Shown: positions 34,826-43,773, counted from the stretch's first letter. The stretch: DNA of 64,000 bases from Micromonospora wenchangensis (GCF_002210435.1 NZ_MZMV01000031.1:1-64000); one strand, 5' to 3'. The notes: generated by a model from the sequence alone, not told the origin. Made by a program: numbers and translations.

Positions 34826-37104
34826 CCGTGGTCCTCGTCGGTGAGTCGGCGTACGTCGTCGAGCAGGGAGTTGCGGGGCATCAGGGGTCTCCAGACGTGG
34901 CGCAGCTGGTGGTCCAGTCGGTGCCGCAGGGGTGCCCGGCCTGCCACCACCAGAGCGAGCAACTCCAGGCAGTGGGCGGCGACCTCGGGGTGACCGTCGG
35001 CCCGGTTCAGCCAGAAGCCGAGCGTGCGCCACGAGCGGTAGGCGGTCGCGGGCAGGCTGAGCGCGTTGGCCCAGCAGTCGGCCAGGTCGGTCATCGACAC
35101 GGTCCCGACCCGGGCCAGATCGAGCAGCTCCGGCCAGTGCTCCCGGGGTGCGGGTGCCCACCGGTCGGCGAGCTGGCGCAACGCCCGCCCGGCGTGCAGC
35201 CACACCTCCGGGTCCTCCGCCCGGGTCCACTCCGCGAGGGCCGGCAGCACGGTCGCCTGGTGACCTGCGGTGTGCACCTCCACCAGACCGCGTACCACGG
35301 AGTGGTGCCACCGTTGCATCCGCGCCTGGGCGATCTGACGCAGATGCAGCAGGGCGGTGTCCGGCCAGAGCCGGGCGAGCCCCAACGCGTAGGCACGGGC
35401 CACCGTGTCCCGCAGGTGGGCCGGTCCGCTCGACGCCCACCGGTCCAGCTCCGTGCGTACGCGTTGCCGCAGCTCCGGTTGCATCGCCATGGCGACCAAC
35501 GCGATGGCGGCGGCCTGCCGGACGCCGGCCCGGCGCTCCCGGGCCAGCTGGTCGACCGTCTCCAGCGCGACCCGCACCCCGTGCCGGGCCGACCAGCCGA
35601 CCGCTCCGGCGGCAGCCTCCCGGACACCCGGATTGCCCGTCCGTACCAGGGTGGCGAGCCACCCGAGCAGATGCTCCGGCAGCCACCAGTCCGACCATGC
35701 GACCTCCAGCAGGCTGGTCCGTAGCTGGTCGTTGCCGGGCGAGAACTCGATCCGCCGCCCGCCGTGGAGCCGGTCGTCGTCGACCAGGACGACGGCCTGT
35801 CGCAGCACCGGGCCCAGCAGCAGGTCCACCACCCCGCCCAGGAACCCCACGGGTGCCGGGACCGCCGCACCGTCGTCGCCCGGCACCGGTCCGACGAGCA
35901 GCCGTCCGGCCGCTGCCTGGACCTCGACCACGGACTGCCCGGCCAGCACCGCGCACGACAACCGGAACGCCCGCCGCTGGTCGACGTCCCACCGGGACGC
36001 CCCCTCGACGCCGTCGCCCTCGACGGCGAGCACCCGTGTGGCGCGTTCCCGCAACTGCCGGGGAAGCAGCCGTTCCAGCCGCTCGGTCAGGTCGCCGCCG
36101 CGCGGCGGCGCCTGGGCGATCAGTTCCGCCAGCCGGACGACCTCAGCGGCTCGTGGACCACCGGACAGGTGGGCCGCGAGCAGCGGATGCGGGACGCACT
36201 CCTCCTCGACGTACACGTCGACGCAGTCGCCGGTGCAGCCGTCGACGCACCAGCCGACGCACTGCCCGCGCAACAGCCGGCGGAGTTGGGCCCGAAACAC
36301 GTCCACCGGGGCCGCCGGGCGGTGGGGCACCAGATGCCCGGCGAACTCCTGCTCCCGGCGCCCGAAGTCACCGACCAGCACCAGGCTGCTCCCGGTGGTC
36401 TCCAGCCTGGCCGCCAGGCCCACCAGGGTCATGCCGTCCAGTTCCCGGACCGCCTCGTCGCCGAGTGCCAGCGTGTAGCCGTGGCCGGGCCGTACCGGCG
36501 CGTCGGCACCCAACAGGTCCGACAGGTGCTCCGCGTCGAGCACCCCTACCCGGTCGTAGCCGTACCGGCGGGCCGAGGCCAGGCAGGCTGCGGTGTGCCG
36601 GCCCGTACCGTCGGCACCGGTCAGGCACACCAGGTGACGGAGCTTGAGCTGCCGGTCGAGCCGCTGGTCGCTCGGCGCGGGGGCGTAGCCGTCGGCCAAC
36701 TGGCGGACCCAGGTGCCGCTGAGCGTCTCCGACCAGGTCCTGCCGCCCGTCCCCACGGTCGCCGTGGTGATGTTCACGGTGCCGATCGCCGTCGCCCCCG
36801 GGCCTGTCGCGTTCTGGCCCCGGACCCGTACGTCACCGACCCCGATGCCCGCCGGGACACCGAGCAGCGCGGTGAGGCGGGCCAGGACGGCCGCCGGGTC
36901 CGGTGCCTCCTCCGGCTCGTCCACCGGCTCGTCCTCGGGGTGCGGCCCCGCCGGGGACGCGTCCGTCGCCGCGGACCACTCGGCCACGTTCTCGTCCGAC
37001 CACCGTTCCTCGTCGCGGGGAAGGCCCGTCGCGGTGTCGAGTGGGCGCGGCTGGCCGAGGCCGTCCGGGTCCGGCGGTTCCCACGAATCCGACGCCCCGG
37101 TCAC
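34822..37104 (-). CDS. P-loop-like/HEAT-repeat protein with Cys cluster, putative conflict-system core
   Basis: 760 residues, unrecognised as a whole. An acidic disordered start (1-75) is followed by a short Gly/Ala motif (91-110, GDVRVRGQNATGPGATAIG) that recurs at the end of the preceding protein. A Walker-A-like loop, GADGTGRHT (163-171), has Arg in place of Lys, with hydrophobic LVLVGD (241-246) as a possible Walker B. Cys282, 286, 290, 294 and 303 form a regular C-x3-C-x3-C-x3-C-x8-C cluster. From about 480 on, helical repeats look like HEAT/armadillo units. GTG 37104 overlaps the cyclase-like stop (GTGA). A STAND-like switch is inference. Confidence 0.65.
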   Translation of the reverse strand: MTGASDSWEPPDPDGLGQPRPLDTATGLPRDEERWSDENVAEWSAATDASPAGPHPEDEPVDEPEEAPDPAAVLARLTALLGVPAGIGVGDVRVRGQNATGPGATAIGTVNITTATVGTGGRTWSETLSGTWVRQLADGYAPAPSDQRLDRQLKLRHLVCLTGADGTGRHTAACLASARRYGYDRVGVLDAEHLSDLLGADAPVRPGHGYTLALGDEAVRELDGMTLVGLAARLETTGSSLVLVGDFGRREQEFAGHLVPHRPAAPVDVFRAQLRRLLRGQCVGWCVDGCTGDCVDVYVEEECVPHPLLAAHLSGGPRAAEVVRLAELIAQAPPRGGDLTERLERLLPRQLRERATRVLAVEGDGVEGASRWDVDQRRAFRLSCAVLAGQSVVEVQAAAGRLLVGPVPGDDGAAVPAPVGFLGGVVDLLLGPVLRQAVVLVDDDRLHGGRRIEFSPGNDQLRTSLLEVAWSDWWLPEHLLGWLATLVRTGNPGVREAAAGAVGWSARHGVRVALETVDQLARERRAGVRQAAAIALVAMAMQPELRQRVRTELDRWASSGPAHLRDTVARAYALGLARLWPDTALLHLRQIAQARMQRWHHSVVRGLVEVHTAGHQATVLPALAEWTRAEDPEVWLHAGRALRQLADRWAPAPREHWPELLDLARVGTVSMTDLADCWANALSLPATAYRSWRTLGFWLNRADGHPEVAAHCLELLALVVAGRAPLRHRLDHQLRHVWRPLMPRNSLLDDVRRLTDEDHG

Positions 37105-37916
37105 CGGCCACCGCCCTCGCCGCCGAACACGACGTCGCGTCCGACCGACCCGATGGCCGTGGCGTTGGGGCCCATGGCGTTCTGACCCCGGACCCGGATG
37201 TCGCCGGTGCGGATGCCGGGCCCGGCCGCGCCGGCTCCGGTGTCCGACCGGGCCGCGCCCGCCCCGTTGTCCGGCCCGACCGGCGGTCCCCCGCTGGGCG
37301 ACGGCGGCTCCTGCGGCGACGGCCACGACGACATGTCCTCGTCGACCACGTAGAGCCAGGCCGGCTCCCGGAACTCCTTCTCCGGGTGCTCGACCTCGAT
37401 CCGGCGGAACCGTTCCGGCCGCATCTCCTCCGGGTACTCGCAGACCACGTCGCGGTACATCTCCGTCGAGACCACCAGCGCCACGCCCGCGTCGGGGAAC
37501 GCGGCCAGCGCCTGGCGCACCGGCCGGGCGTCGCAGAGCCGGCAGACGTGCACGACGGCGTGGCCGGGGAAGCCGTTCGCGCCGTCCAGGTGCACCAGGC
37601 CCTGGTGTACGGCCACCCGCAGCCGGATCTGCGCGGCGGGCGTCCGGCTGCTGTTGAACGCGCGCAGCCGCCGGTTCAGTTCCGGGACGAACCGGCCGAT
37701 GACCCGGGACTCCGGCACGTCGCGGGGCAGGATCGCCAGCTCGCCGTCGCCGGCCTGCTGGGTGGTCCAGGTGACCCGGTCCAGGCCGACGTCGGTCGCC
37801 GCCGCGTGCAGGAGCGTGTGGAAGTTCTGCTGTGCCTCGTACTGCTGAAGATTGCTGCGCCGGCTGTACCGTTCCATGTCCACAGAGATCAGCAGACGCC
37901 GTTCGGGATGTCGCAT
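37101..37916 (-). CDS. Nucleotide-cyclase-like protein, first gene of the operon
   Basis: 271 residues. Residues 5-205 follow the class III cyclase-like pattern of actinobacterial proteins: RLLISVDMERYS (Asp13 at a metal-site position), TTQQAGDGELAILP, RLRVAVHQGLVHLDG and a late VVSTEMYRDVV. Most true cyclase substrate residues are not obvious, so it may be a degenerate sensor. A Pro/Gly linker leads to the C-terminal motif GDIRVRGQNAMGPNATAIG (238-256), shared with the next protein. ATG 37916 has AAGGG 7 nt before it. It heads a three-gene operon and is divergent from a Crp/Fnr regulator. Confidence 0.68.
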   Translation of the reverse strand: MRHPERRLLISVDMERYSRRSNLQQYEAQQNFHTLLHAAATDVGLDRVTWTTQQAGDGELAILPRDVPESRVIGRFVPELNRRLRAFNSSRTPAAQIRLRVAVHQGLVHLDGANGFPGHAVVHVCRLCDARPVRQALAAFPDAGVALVVSTEMYRDVVCEYPEEMRPERFRRIEVEHPEKEFREPAWLYVVDEDMSSWPSPQEPPSPSGGPPVGPDNGAGAARSDTGAGAAGPGIRTGDIRVRGQNAMGPNATAIGSVGRDVVFGGEGGGR

Positions 37917-38255
37917 GGGCACACCCTTCGTCGTCAGCCCGCTCGGCGAGCGGGCACCACCGTGCCCATGGAAACCGCCCCGCCGGGCGAAGAAACCCCA
38001 GAAGTACGGCATCCCCGGGACTGTCGGCATCCGGTCATCCCATCGTGGACAGATGTCGTGCTAGGCCCCGTCGGTTGTGCTGGGAGCATGTGGACGAACC
38101 TGACCGAACTGCTCCTGGCGCTCGGGCTCTCCCCGCCCGTGATCCTGGCCCTGGTGGTCGTCGAGGCCGTCGCGGTCCGAAGCGGGGCGGTGCGAGCCGC
38201 GTCGACCCGGATACGCTTCGGCACCTCTCGTCTGCTGAGGAGGATGCCGGTGCTG
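37917..38255. other. Divergent control region between the cyclase-like operon and the Crp/Fnr gene
   Basis: The 339 bases up to the chosen Crp start. In the Crp frame, bases 38088-38255 are open from an ATG and would encode a hydrophobic helix; see the Crp entry. The ribosome-binding site of the cyclase-like gene (CGAAGGG) lies at about 37924-37930 on the complementary strand. I see no strong promoter hexamers; GTGGACA near 38046 with CTAGGC near 38061 is a weak pair. Confidence 0.35.
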
Positions 38256-38966
38256 ATGCGGCAACCCCATGCCCGGCCCGACGGCGACTGGCCGTACGGG
38301 ACCTTCCTGCAACGGCTCGACCGCCCGGTCCGGGACGCGTTGCTGTCCACCGGCGTGCGCCGGCAAGTGCCCGCCGGGCAGATCCTCATCCACGAGGGCC
38401 ACCACGAGGCGCACCTGGTGCTGCTGGAGGACGGCCTGACGAAGGTCACCGCGTCCCTGCCCGACGGGCGGACCGCCCTGCTGGCGTTGCGGGTCGGCGG
38501 CGACCTGGTGGGTGAGATGTCGGCGCTCAACGACCGCCCCCGGTCGGCGACGGTGACCACCTGCGGCCCCACCCGGTACAGCGTCATCCAGCCGGCACAG
38601 TTCAAGACCTTCCTGCGCGACCATCCGGACGCCGCCCTCGAACTGGCCGCCATGGTCTCCGACCGGCTGCGGTGGTCCAACCGTCGCCGGATCGACTTCT
38701 CGTCGTACCCGGTGAAGATCCGGGTGGCCCGGGTGGTGGCCGAGCTGTGCCGCTCGCACGGCCGGCAGGACCGCGACGCGGTGGTCATCGACGTCCGGTT
38801 GACCCAACCGGAACTCGCCACCATCTGCGGCGCGGCCGAGACCTCCATCCAGAAGGCGCTGCGGGAACTGCGCGCCGACGGGCTGGTGGAGACCGACTAC
38901 CGGCGGATCACCGTCCGCGACCTGGCCGCCCTGCGCGACTGCGGGGAGATCACCGACGACGCGTGA
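38256..38966 (+). CDS. Crp/Fnr family transcription regulator
   Basis: 236 residues from ATG 38256. A cNMP-binding beta-roll (VPAGQILIHEGHHEAHLVLL, then GGDLVGEMSALNDRPRSATV) and a dimer helix lead to a C-terminal winged helix (LTQPELATICGAAETSIQKA, then DGLVETDYRRITVRD). No cysteine cluster for an FNR iron-sulfur centre is present. GAGGAGG 12 nt upstream supports this start. The frame is open from ATG 38088, which would add 56 residues including a hydrophobic stretch (ELLLALGLSPPVILALVVV) but has no good ribosome-binding site. It may regulate the divergent three-gene operon. Confidence 0.85.
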   Translation: MRQPHARPDGDWPYGTFLQRLDRPVRDALLSTGVRRQVPAGQILIHEGHHEAHLVLLEDGLTKVTASLPDGRTALLALRVGGDLVGEMSALNDRPRSATVTTCGPTRYSVIQPAQFKTFLRDHPDAALELAAMVSDRLRWSNRRRIDFSSYPVKIRVARVVAELCRSHGRQDRDAVVIDVRLTQPELATICGAAETSIQKALRELRADGLVETDYRRITVRDLAALRDCGEITDDA

Positions 38967-39022
38967 ACCCGCGACGGCCCCGACCCGGTGACCGGGTCGG
39001 GGCCGTCGTCGGCTGGCACCCC

Positions 39023-41569
39023 TCAGGCGCCGCGCAGGGTCGCCCCGAACCGCTGGGCGGCGACGGCCACGGCGGCGTCCCGCGCGGCCACCGCCTCCTC
39101 CACGGTCAGCGTCCGGTCCGGCGCGCGGAAGGTGAGCTTGTACGCCAGCGACCGGCGACCCGCGCCGAGCGACTCCGACGCGTACACGTCGAAGAGCCGG
39201 ACGTGCTCCAGCAGTTCACCCGCCCCCTCGACCAGCGCGGCCCGGACGTCGGCGGCCGGCACCGTGTCGTCCAGCACCAGTGCCACGTCGATCAGCGCAG
39301 GGGGGAACCCGGACACGGTCGGCGCGGACACCACCGGGGCCGCCGGCAGGGCGTCCAGGTCCAGTTCCATGGCGCTGGTCCGGCGGGGCAGTTCCAACCC
39401 GGCCAGCACCGCCGGGTGCAGCTCACCGGCGTGACCGACCACCTCCCCGTCGACCAGCAGCGCGGCACAGCGACCGGGGTGCCAGGGGGCCTGCTCGGCG
39501 GCCCGCACCTCGATCCGCTCCGCCGGCAGGTCGGCGGCGGCCAGCACGGCCCGGCCGGCCTCCACCGCGTCCGCCCAGCCGGCGGCGCGGCCGGCACCCC
39601 ACCAGCCGGCCGGCTCCACGTCACCGGTGAGCACCACCGCGACGTGCCGGGGCTGGGCGGGCACCACCGCGTCGGCGGCGGCGAACTCGGCGTCGGTGGG
39701 ACGACGGTCCACCCCCATCGCCGGCGGCGCACCCACCCCGGGACGCGGGTGGAACACCGCCCCGATCTCGTAGAGCGCCAGGTCACGGTGACCCCGGCCC
39801 AGGTTGCGCTTGAGGATGCCCAGCAGCGGGCCGAGCAGGGTCGTGCGCAGCAGCGGCTCCTCCTCGGACAGCGGGTTGGCCAGCCGTACCGCCGGCCGGC
39901 GCGGGTCGTCGGCGGGCAGCCCGAGCTGGTCGGCCAGCTCCGGGGCGACGAACGGCAGCGCCAGCACCTCGACGTAGCCGCGTTCGGCGAGCGAGCGGGC
40001 CACCGCCCGACGGCGACGCTGCTGCCAGGTCAGCCCCCGGCCGGGTGGCGCGGTGGGCAGCACCGACGGCACCCGGTCGTACCCGTCGAGGCGGACCACC
40101 TCCTCGACCAGGTCGGCCGGGTCGGTGAGGTCGGGCCGCCAGGTCGGCGGGGTGACGGTGAGCACGTCGCCGCCGCCGGCGGTCGTCGCGACCGTGCCCG
40201 CGTCCTCGGCCAGCCGGTCGGTGCCCCGGATCACCGTGCAGCCCACCTGCTCCAGCAGGTCGACCACCCGCTGCGGGGAGTAGTCCACCCCGACCCGGCG
40301 CGTCGGCAGGTCGACCGGGAGGACGACCTGCCGCATCGGCCGGACGTGGTCGAGGTCGAGGATCTCCGCGCCGGCCTCGCCCCCACCGTGGGCGGTGAGC
40401 AGCTCGACGGCGCGTTGCAGGGCCACCAGCGGCAGGGCCGGGTCGACGCCCCGCTCCCACCGCTTGGCCGCCTCGCTGAACAGCCTGTGCCGGCGGGCCG
40501 TGCGGCCGACCATCACCGGGTCCCAGTGGGCGGCCTCCAGCAGCACGTTCGTGGTGCCGCCGACCACCTCGCTGGTCTCGCCGCCCATCACCGCAGCCAG
40601 CGAGACCGGGCCGGTGTCGTCGCAGATCACCATGTCCTCGGCGGTGAGCGAGCGGACCACACCGTCCAGGGTGGTCACCTTCTCGCCCGCCTCGGCCCGG
40701 CGCACCACCAGCGGGCCGGTGAGCCGGTCGGCGTCGAAGGCGTGCATCGGCTGGCCCAGTTCGAGCATCACGTAGTTGGTGACGTCCACCGCCAGGGAGA
40801 TGCTGCGGACCCCGGCAACGGTGAGCCGCTGCCGCATCCAGCCGGGCGTGGCCGCCGTCGGGTCCACCCCCCGGACCATCCGGGCGGTGAACCGGTCGCA
40901 CCCGACGGTGTCGCGCACCTGCACCGGGTACGCCGGCTGCGCCGTACCGGCCGGCACGGGCACCCGGCCCGGGTCACGGAAGGCCACCCCGAGGGCGTAC
41001 GCCAGCTCGCGGGCGATGCCGCGCACGCTCAGCGCGTACCCCCGGTCGGGGGTGATTTCCAGCTCGACCACGACGTCGTCGAGGCCCACCACGGGGCGGG
41101 CGTCGTCGCCGGGCCGGGCCGGGGTGTCCGGCGGCAGCACGATGATGCCGGAGTGGTCGTCGCCGAGACCCAGCTCCATCGCCGAGCAGATCATGCCGGC
41201 CGACATCCGACCGTACGTCTTGCGCGCGCCGATGGTGAAGTCGCCGGGCAGCACCCCGCCGGGCAGGATCACCACGACCCGGTCGCCGGGGGCGAAGTTC
41301 CGCGCCCCGCAGACGATCTGCTGAAGTTCGCCGGTGCCGTTGGCGGTGCCCACGTCGACCAGGCAGTGCCGGATCGGCTTCTTGAACCCGGTCAGCTCCT
41401 CGATCTCGCGGACCTCACCGACGACCAGCGGACCGGTGACCGTACGGCGCAGGTCCACCACGGACTCGACCTCGATACCGAGGTCCACCAGGGCCTGTTC
41501 CAGGTCCTCGGTGGGCAGGTCGACGGGGAGGTCGACGTACTCCCGCAGCCAACTGACAGAAACTCGCAT
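39023..41569 (-). CDS. pheT: Phenylalanyl-tRNA synthetase beta chain
   Basis: Larger subunit of the alpha2-beta2 enzyme. 848 residues, a normal length. Order: N-terminal region, EMAP-like tRNA-binding domain (VDVGTANGTGELQQIVCGAR), B3/B4 editing domain (about 200-390), B5 domain, the catalytic-like domain, and a C-terminal FDX anticodon-binding domain (LFDVYASESLGAGRRSLAYK, then RAPDRTLTVEE). ATG 41569 lies 40 nt after pheS. After it the backbone is interrupted by the Crp/cyclase/glucanase block before argC. Confidence 0.97.
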   Translation of the reverse strand: MRVSVSWLREYVDLPVDLPTEDLEQALVDLGIEVESVVDLRRTVTGPLVVGEVREIEELTGFKKPIRHCLVDVGTANGTGELQQIVCGARNFAPGDRVVVILPGGVLPGDFTIGARKTYGRMSAGMICSAMELGLGDDHSGIIVLPPDTPARPGDDARPVVGLDDVVVELEITPDRGYALSVRGIARELAYALGVAFRDPGRVPVPAGTAQPAYPVQVRDTVGCDRFTARMVRGVDPTAATPGWMRQRLTVAGVRSISLAVDVTNYVMLELGQPMHAFDADRLTGPLVVRRAEAGEKVTTLDGVVRSLTAEDMVICDDTGPVSLAAVMGGETSEVVGGTTNVLLEAAHWDPVMVGRTARRHRLFSEAAKRWERGVDPALPLVALQRAVELLTAHGGGEAGAEILDLDHVRPMRQVVLPVDLPTRRVGVDYSPQRVVDLLEQVGCTVIRGTDRLAEDAGTVATTAGGGDVLTVTPPTWRPDLTDPADLVEEVVRLDGYDRVPSVLPTAPPGRGLTWQQRRRRAVARSLAERGYVEVLALPFVAPELADQLGLPADDPRRPAVRLANPLSEEEPLLRTTLLGPLLGILKRNLGRGHRDLALYEIGAVFHPRPGVGAPPAMGVDRRPTDAEFAAADAVVPAQPRHVAVVLTGDVEPAGWWGAGRAAGWADAVEAGRAVLAAADLPAERIEVRAAEQAPWHPGRCAALLVDGEVVGHAGELHPAVLAGLELPRRTSAMELDLDALPAAPVVSAPTVSGFPPALIDVALVLDDTVPAADVRAALVEGAGELLEHVRLFDVYASESLGAGRRSLAYKLTFRAPDRTLTVEEAVAARDAAVAVAAQRFGATLRGA

Positions 41570-41609
41570 GACTCAGACCACCGTCTCCGTGACTCGTACC
41601 CGCATCGCC

Positions 41610-42689
41610 CTACGCCCCGGCCCCGAACGCGCGGGTGAACCGCACGTCGCCCTCGGCCATGTCCCGCATGTCGCTGACCCCGTGCCGGAACATCACCGTT
41701 CGGTCGATGCCCATGCCGAACGCGAACCCGGAGTAGACCTCGGGGTCGATGCCGCAGGCCCGCAGCACCCTCGGGTTGACCATGCCGCAGCCGCCCCACT
41801 CGACCCAGCGCGGGCCGTCGCGGTGCTCGGGGAACCAGACGTCGAACTCCCCCGACGGCTCGGTGAACGGGAAGTAGTGCGGACGCCAGCGGGTCTTCGC
41901 CCCCTCGCCGAACATGGCGCGGGCGAAGTGGTCGAGGGTGCCACGCAGGTGCGCCATCGTGATGCCGCGGTCGACCACCAGGCCCTCGACCTGGTGGAAG
42001 ACCGGCGCGTGGGTGGCGTCCAGCTCGTCGGTGCGGTAGACCCGGCCGGGCACCACCACGTAGATGGGGGGCTTGCGGGTCAGCATGGTGCGCGCCTGCA
42101 CCGGCGAGGTGTGGGTGCGCAGCACCAGGCCGGAGGCGTCCGCGCCGGGCGGCGGTGCGATGTGGAAGGTGTCCATCAGCCCGCGCGCCGGGTGGTCGGC
42201 GGGGATGTTCAACGCGTCGAAGTTGGTCCACTCCAGCTCGACCTCGGGACCCTCGGCCACCTCGTAGCCCATCCCGACGAACAGGTCGCTGATCTGCTCC
42301 ATCAGGGTCGACAGCGGGTGCCGCGCCCCCCGGGGCCGCCGGTCGTACGGCAGGGTCACGTCGACCCGCTCCTCGACCAGCACCCGGGCGGCCTGCTCCC
42401 GGTCGAGCACCTCGGCACGGGCCGCGTACGCGGACTCGATCGCCCGGCGGGCCTCGTTGACCCGCTTGCCGGCGTCGGCCTTCGCCGCCGGCGGCAGCGC
42501 GCCGATCTCCCGACGGGCCAGCGACACCGGGGACCGGTCGCCGAGGTGCGCGGGGCGCAGCGCGGTCAGCGCGTCCGGGTCGGCGGCGGCGGCGAACGCC
42601 TGCTCGGCGTCGGCCACGGCCCCGGCCAGGGCGGCCGGGTCGAGCAGGGCGACCTGCTTCGGGTCGTACGGATCGTTGCGGTAACTCAT
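41610..42689 (-). CDS. pheS: Phenylalanyl-tRNA synthetase alpha chain
   Basis: Catalytic class II subunit. 359 residues. N-terminal coiled coil (about 1-100), motif 2 region (THTSPVQARTM; PGRVYRTDELDATHAPVFHQ) and motif 3 FAFGMGIDRTVMFRHG. The Ala in FAFGMG is the position whose size controls phenylalanine analogue use. ATG 42689 starts MSYRNDPYDP, the family N-terminus. The 171-nt leader upstream can form two mutually exclusive hairpins; see the leader entry. Confidence 0.97.
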   Translation of the reverse strand: MSYRNDPYDPKQVALLDPAALAGAVADAEQAFAAAADPDALTALRPAHLGDRSPVSLARREIGALPPAAKADAGKRVNEARRAIESAYAARAEVLDREQAARVLVEERVDVTLPYDRRPRGARHPLSTLMEQISDLFVGMGYEVAEGPEVELEWTNFDALNIPADHPARGLMDTFHIAPPPGADASGLVLRTHTSPVQARTMLTRKPPIYVVVPGRVYRTDELDATHAPVFHQVEGLVVDRGITMAHLRGTLDHFARAMFGEGAKTRWRPHYFPFTEPSGEFDVWFPEHRDGPRWVEWGGCGMVNPRVLRACGIDPEVYSGFAFGMGIDRTVMFRHGVSDMRDMAEGDVRFTRAFGAGA

Positions 42690-42768
42690 GGCGTACGGGC
42701 ACTCCCTCACGGCGGCGCCGGCCCTTCTCAGGCGGCTAGGCGAGTCTACGGACGCGCGGCGGTGCCGC

Positions 42769-42864
42769 AGCCCGCCGGTGGGAGTTACGCGCGGAGGTAG
42801 GTCAGGACCACCGCCCGCCGACACCGGCGGGCTGGCTAAACGAACGCCGTGGCGCGTTCCTCAC
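42769..42864 (-). promoter_or_regulatory. pheS leader with alternative hairpins and a short ORF
   Basis: On the minus strand, CCCGCCG (42831-42825) pairs with CGGCGGG (42820-42814) in a tight hairpin. Alternatively AGCCCGCCGGTG (42833-42822) pairs perfectly with CACCGGCGGGCT (42780-42769). The two exclude each other, as in attenuators. A 20-codon ORF (GTG 42864, stop at 42802) with GGAG upstream covers the first hairpin, but it contains only one Phe codon. Confidence 0.45.
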
Positions 42865-43742
42865 GTGACCGGCTCCCCTGCTGGGTGTGCGCCCGACCGG
42901 GGTCGGCGCAGTGCTCGGGCTGAAGCGTACAGGCAGACGGCGGCGGCCGCAGCCAGGTTCAGGCTCTCGGCCCGCCCGTGCAACGGCACCCGGACCCGGG
43001 CGTCGGCGGCGGCGGTCAGCTCCCCGGGCAGGCCGTGCGCCTCGGCACCGAACAGCCAGCCGGTGGGGGCGGCGAGCCGGCCCCGGTCGGCGAGGTCGTC
43101 GAGGTCGCTGTCGCCGTACCCGGTGGTGGCGAGGACGGTGAGCCCGGCGGCCCGCAGCGCGTCGACCACGGCCTGCGGGTCGGCGGCGCGGACCACGTCG
43201 ACGTGGAACAGGCTGCCGGCGGAGGCGCGCACGCACTTGCCGTTGTACGGGTCGACGGTGTCGCCGGCGAAGACCACCGCGCCCGCGCCGGCCGCGTCGG
43301 CGGTGCGCAGCACGGTGCCGGCGTTGCCCGGGTCACGGATGCCCGCGAGCACGGCGACCAGGCGGGGGCCGCGCGCCAGGGCGGCGTCCAGCGGCACGTC
43401 GAGGTGCCGGCAGACGGCGACCACGCCCTGCGGGGTGACGGTCTCGGTGAGCGCGGCCAGGGCCTCGTCGGTGACCTCGGAGACGGGCAGGTCGGCGCGG
43501 GCGGCACCGGCCGCCAGGTCGGCGTACCGGTCGAGCGCGGCCGGGGTGCCGAACAGCTCCACCACCGTGCCGGTGCGGTCGAGGGCCTCACGGACGGCCT
43601 GCGGCCCCTCGGCCAGGAACCGGCCGGTGGCGTCACGGTCGCGCCGGCGGTGCAGCCGGCGGGCGGCGACCACCCGGGGCGTACGCGGGGTGAACGGGCC
43701 GGTGACGGCGTCGAGGCGTCTCCCGCGCGGTGGTGACTGCAT
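42861..43742 (-). CDS. TrmH/SpoU family RNA 2'-O-methyltransferase
   Basis: Knotted SPOUT methyltransferase, 293 residues. The N-terminal SpoU substrate-binding domain (GRFLAEGPQAVREALDRTG) precedes the catalytic part: LAGIRDPGNAGTVLRTADA (motif 1), GWLFGAEAHGLPGEL (motif 2) and VRVPLHGRAESLNLAAAAAV (motif 3). The target is probably rRNA, from the neighbours rplT and pheS. ATG 43742 gives MQSPPRGRR; an upstream M exists at 43799 but is less likely. The stop overlaps the GTG of the short pheS leader ORF. Confidence 0.93.
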   Translation of the reverse strand: MQSPPRGRRLDAVTGPFTPRTPRVVAARRLHRRRDRDATGRFLAEGPQAVREALDRTGTVVELFGTPAALDRYADLAAGAARADLPVSEVTDEALAALTETVTPQGVVAVCRHLDVPLDAALARGPRLVAVLAGIRDPGNAGTVLRTADAAGAGAVVFAGDTVDPYNGKCVRASAGSLFHVDVVRAADPQAVVDALRAAGLTVLATTGYGDSDLDDLADRGRLAAPTGWLFGAEAHGLPGELTAAADARVRVPLHGRAESLNLAAAAAVCLYASARALRRPRSGAHPAGEPVT

Positions 43743-43773
43743 GGGAGACGCCTCGATCTGCTGCCGGGGTGGG

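Noticed and set aside
38672..41638. 988-codon open frame on the plus strand
   Set aside because: Antisense to pheT; composition is His/Gly/Arg-rich shadow sequence.
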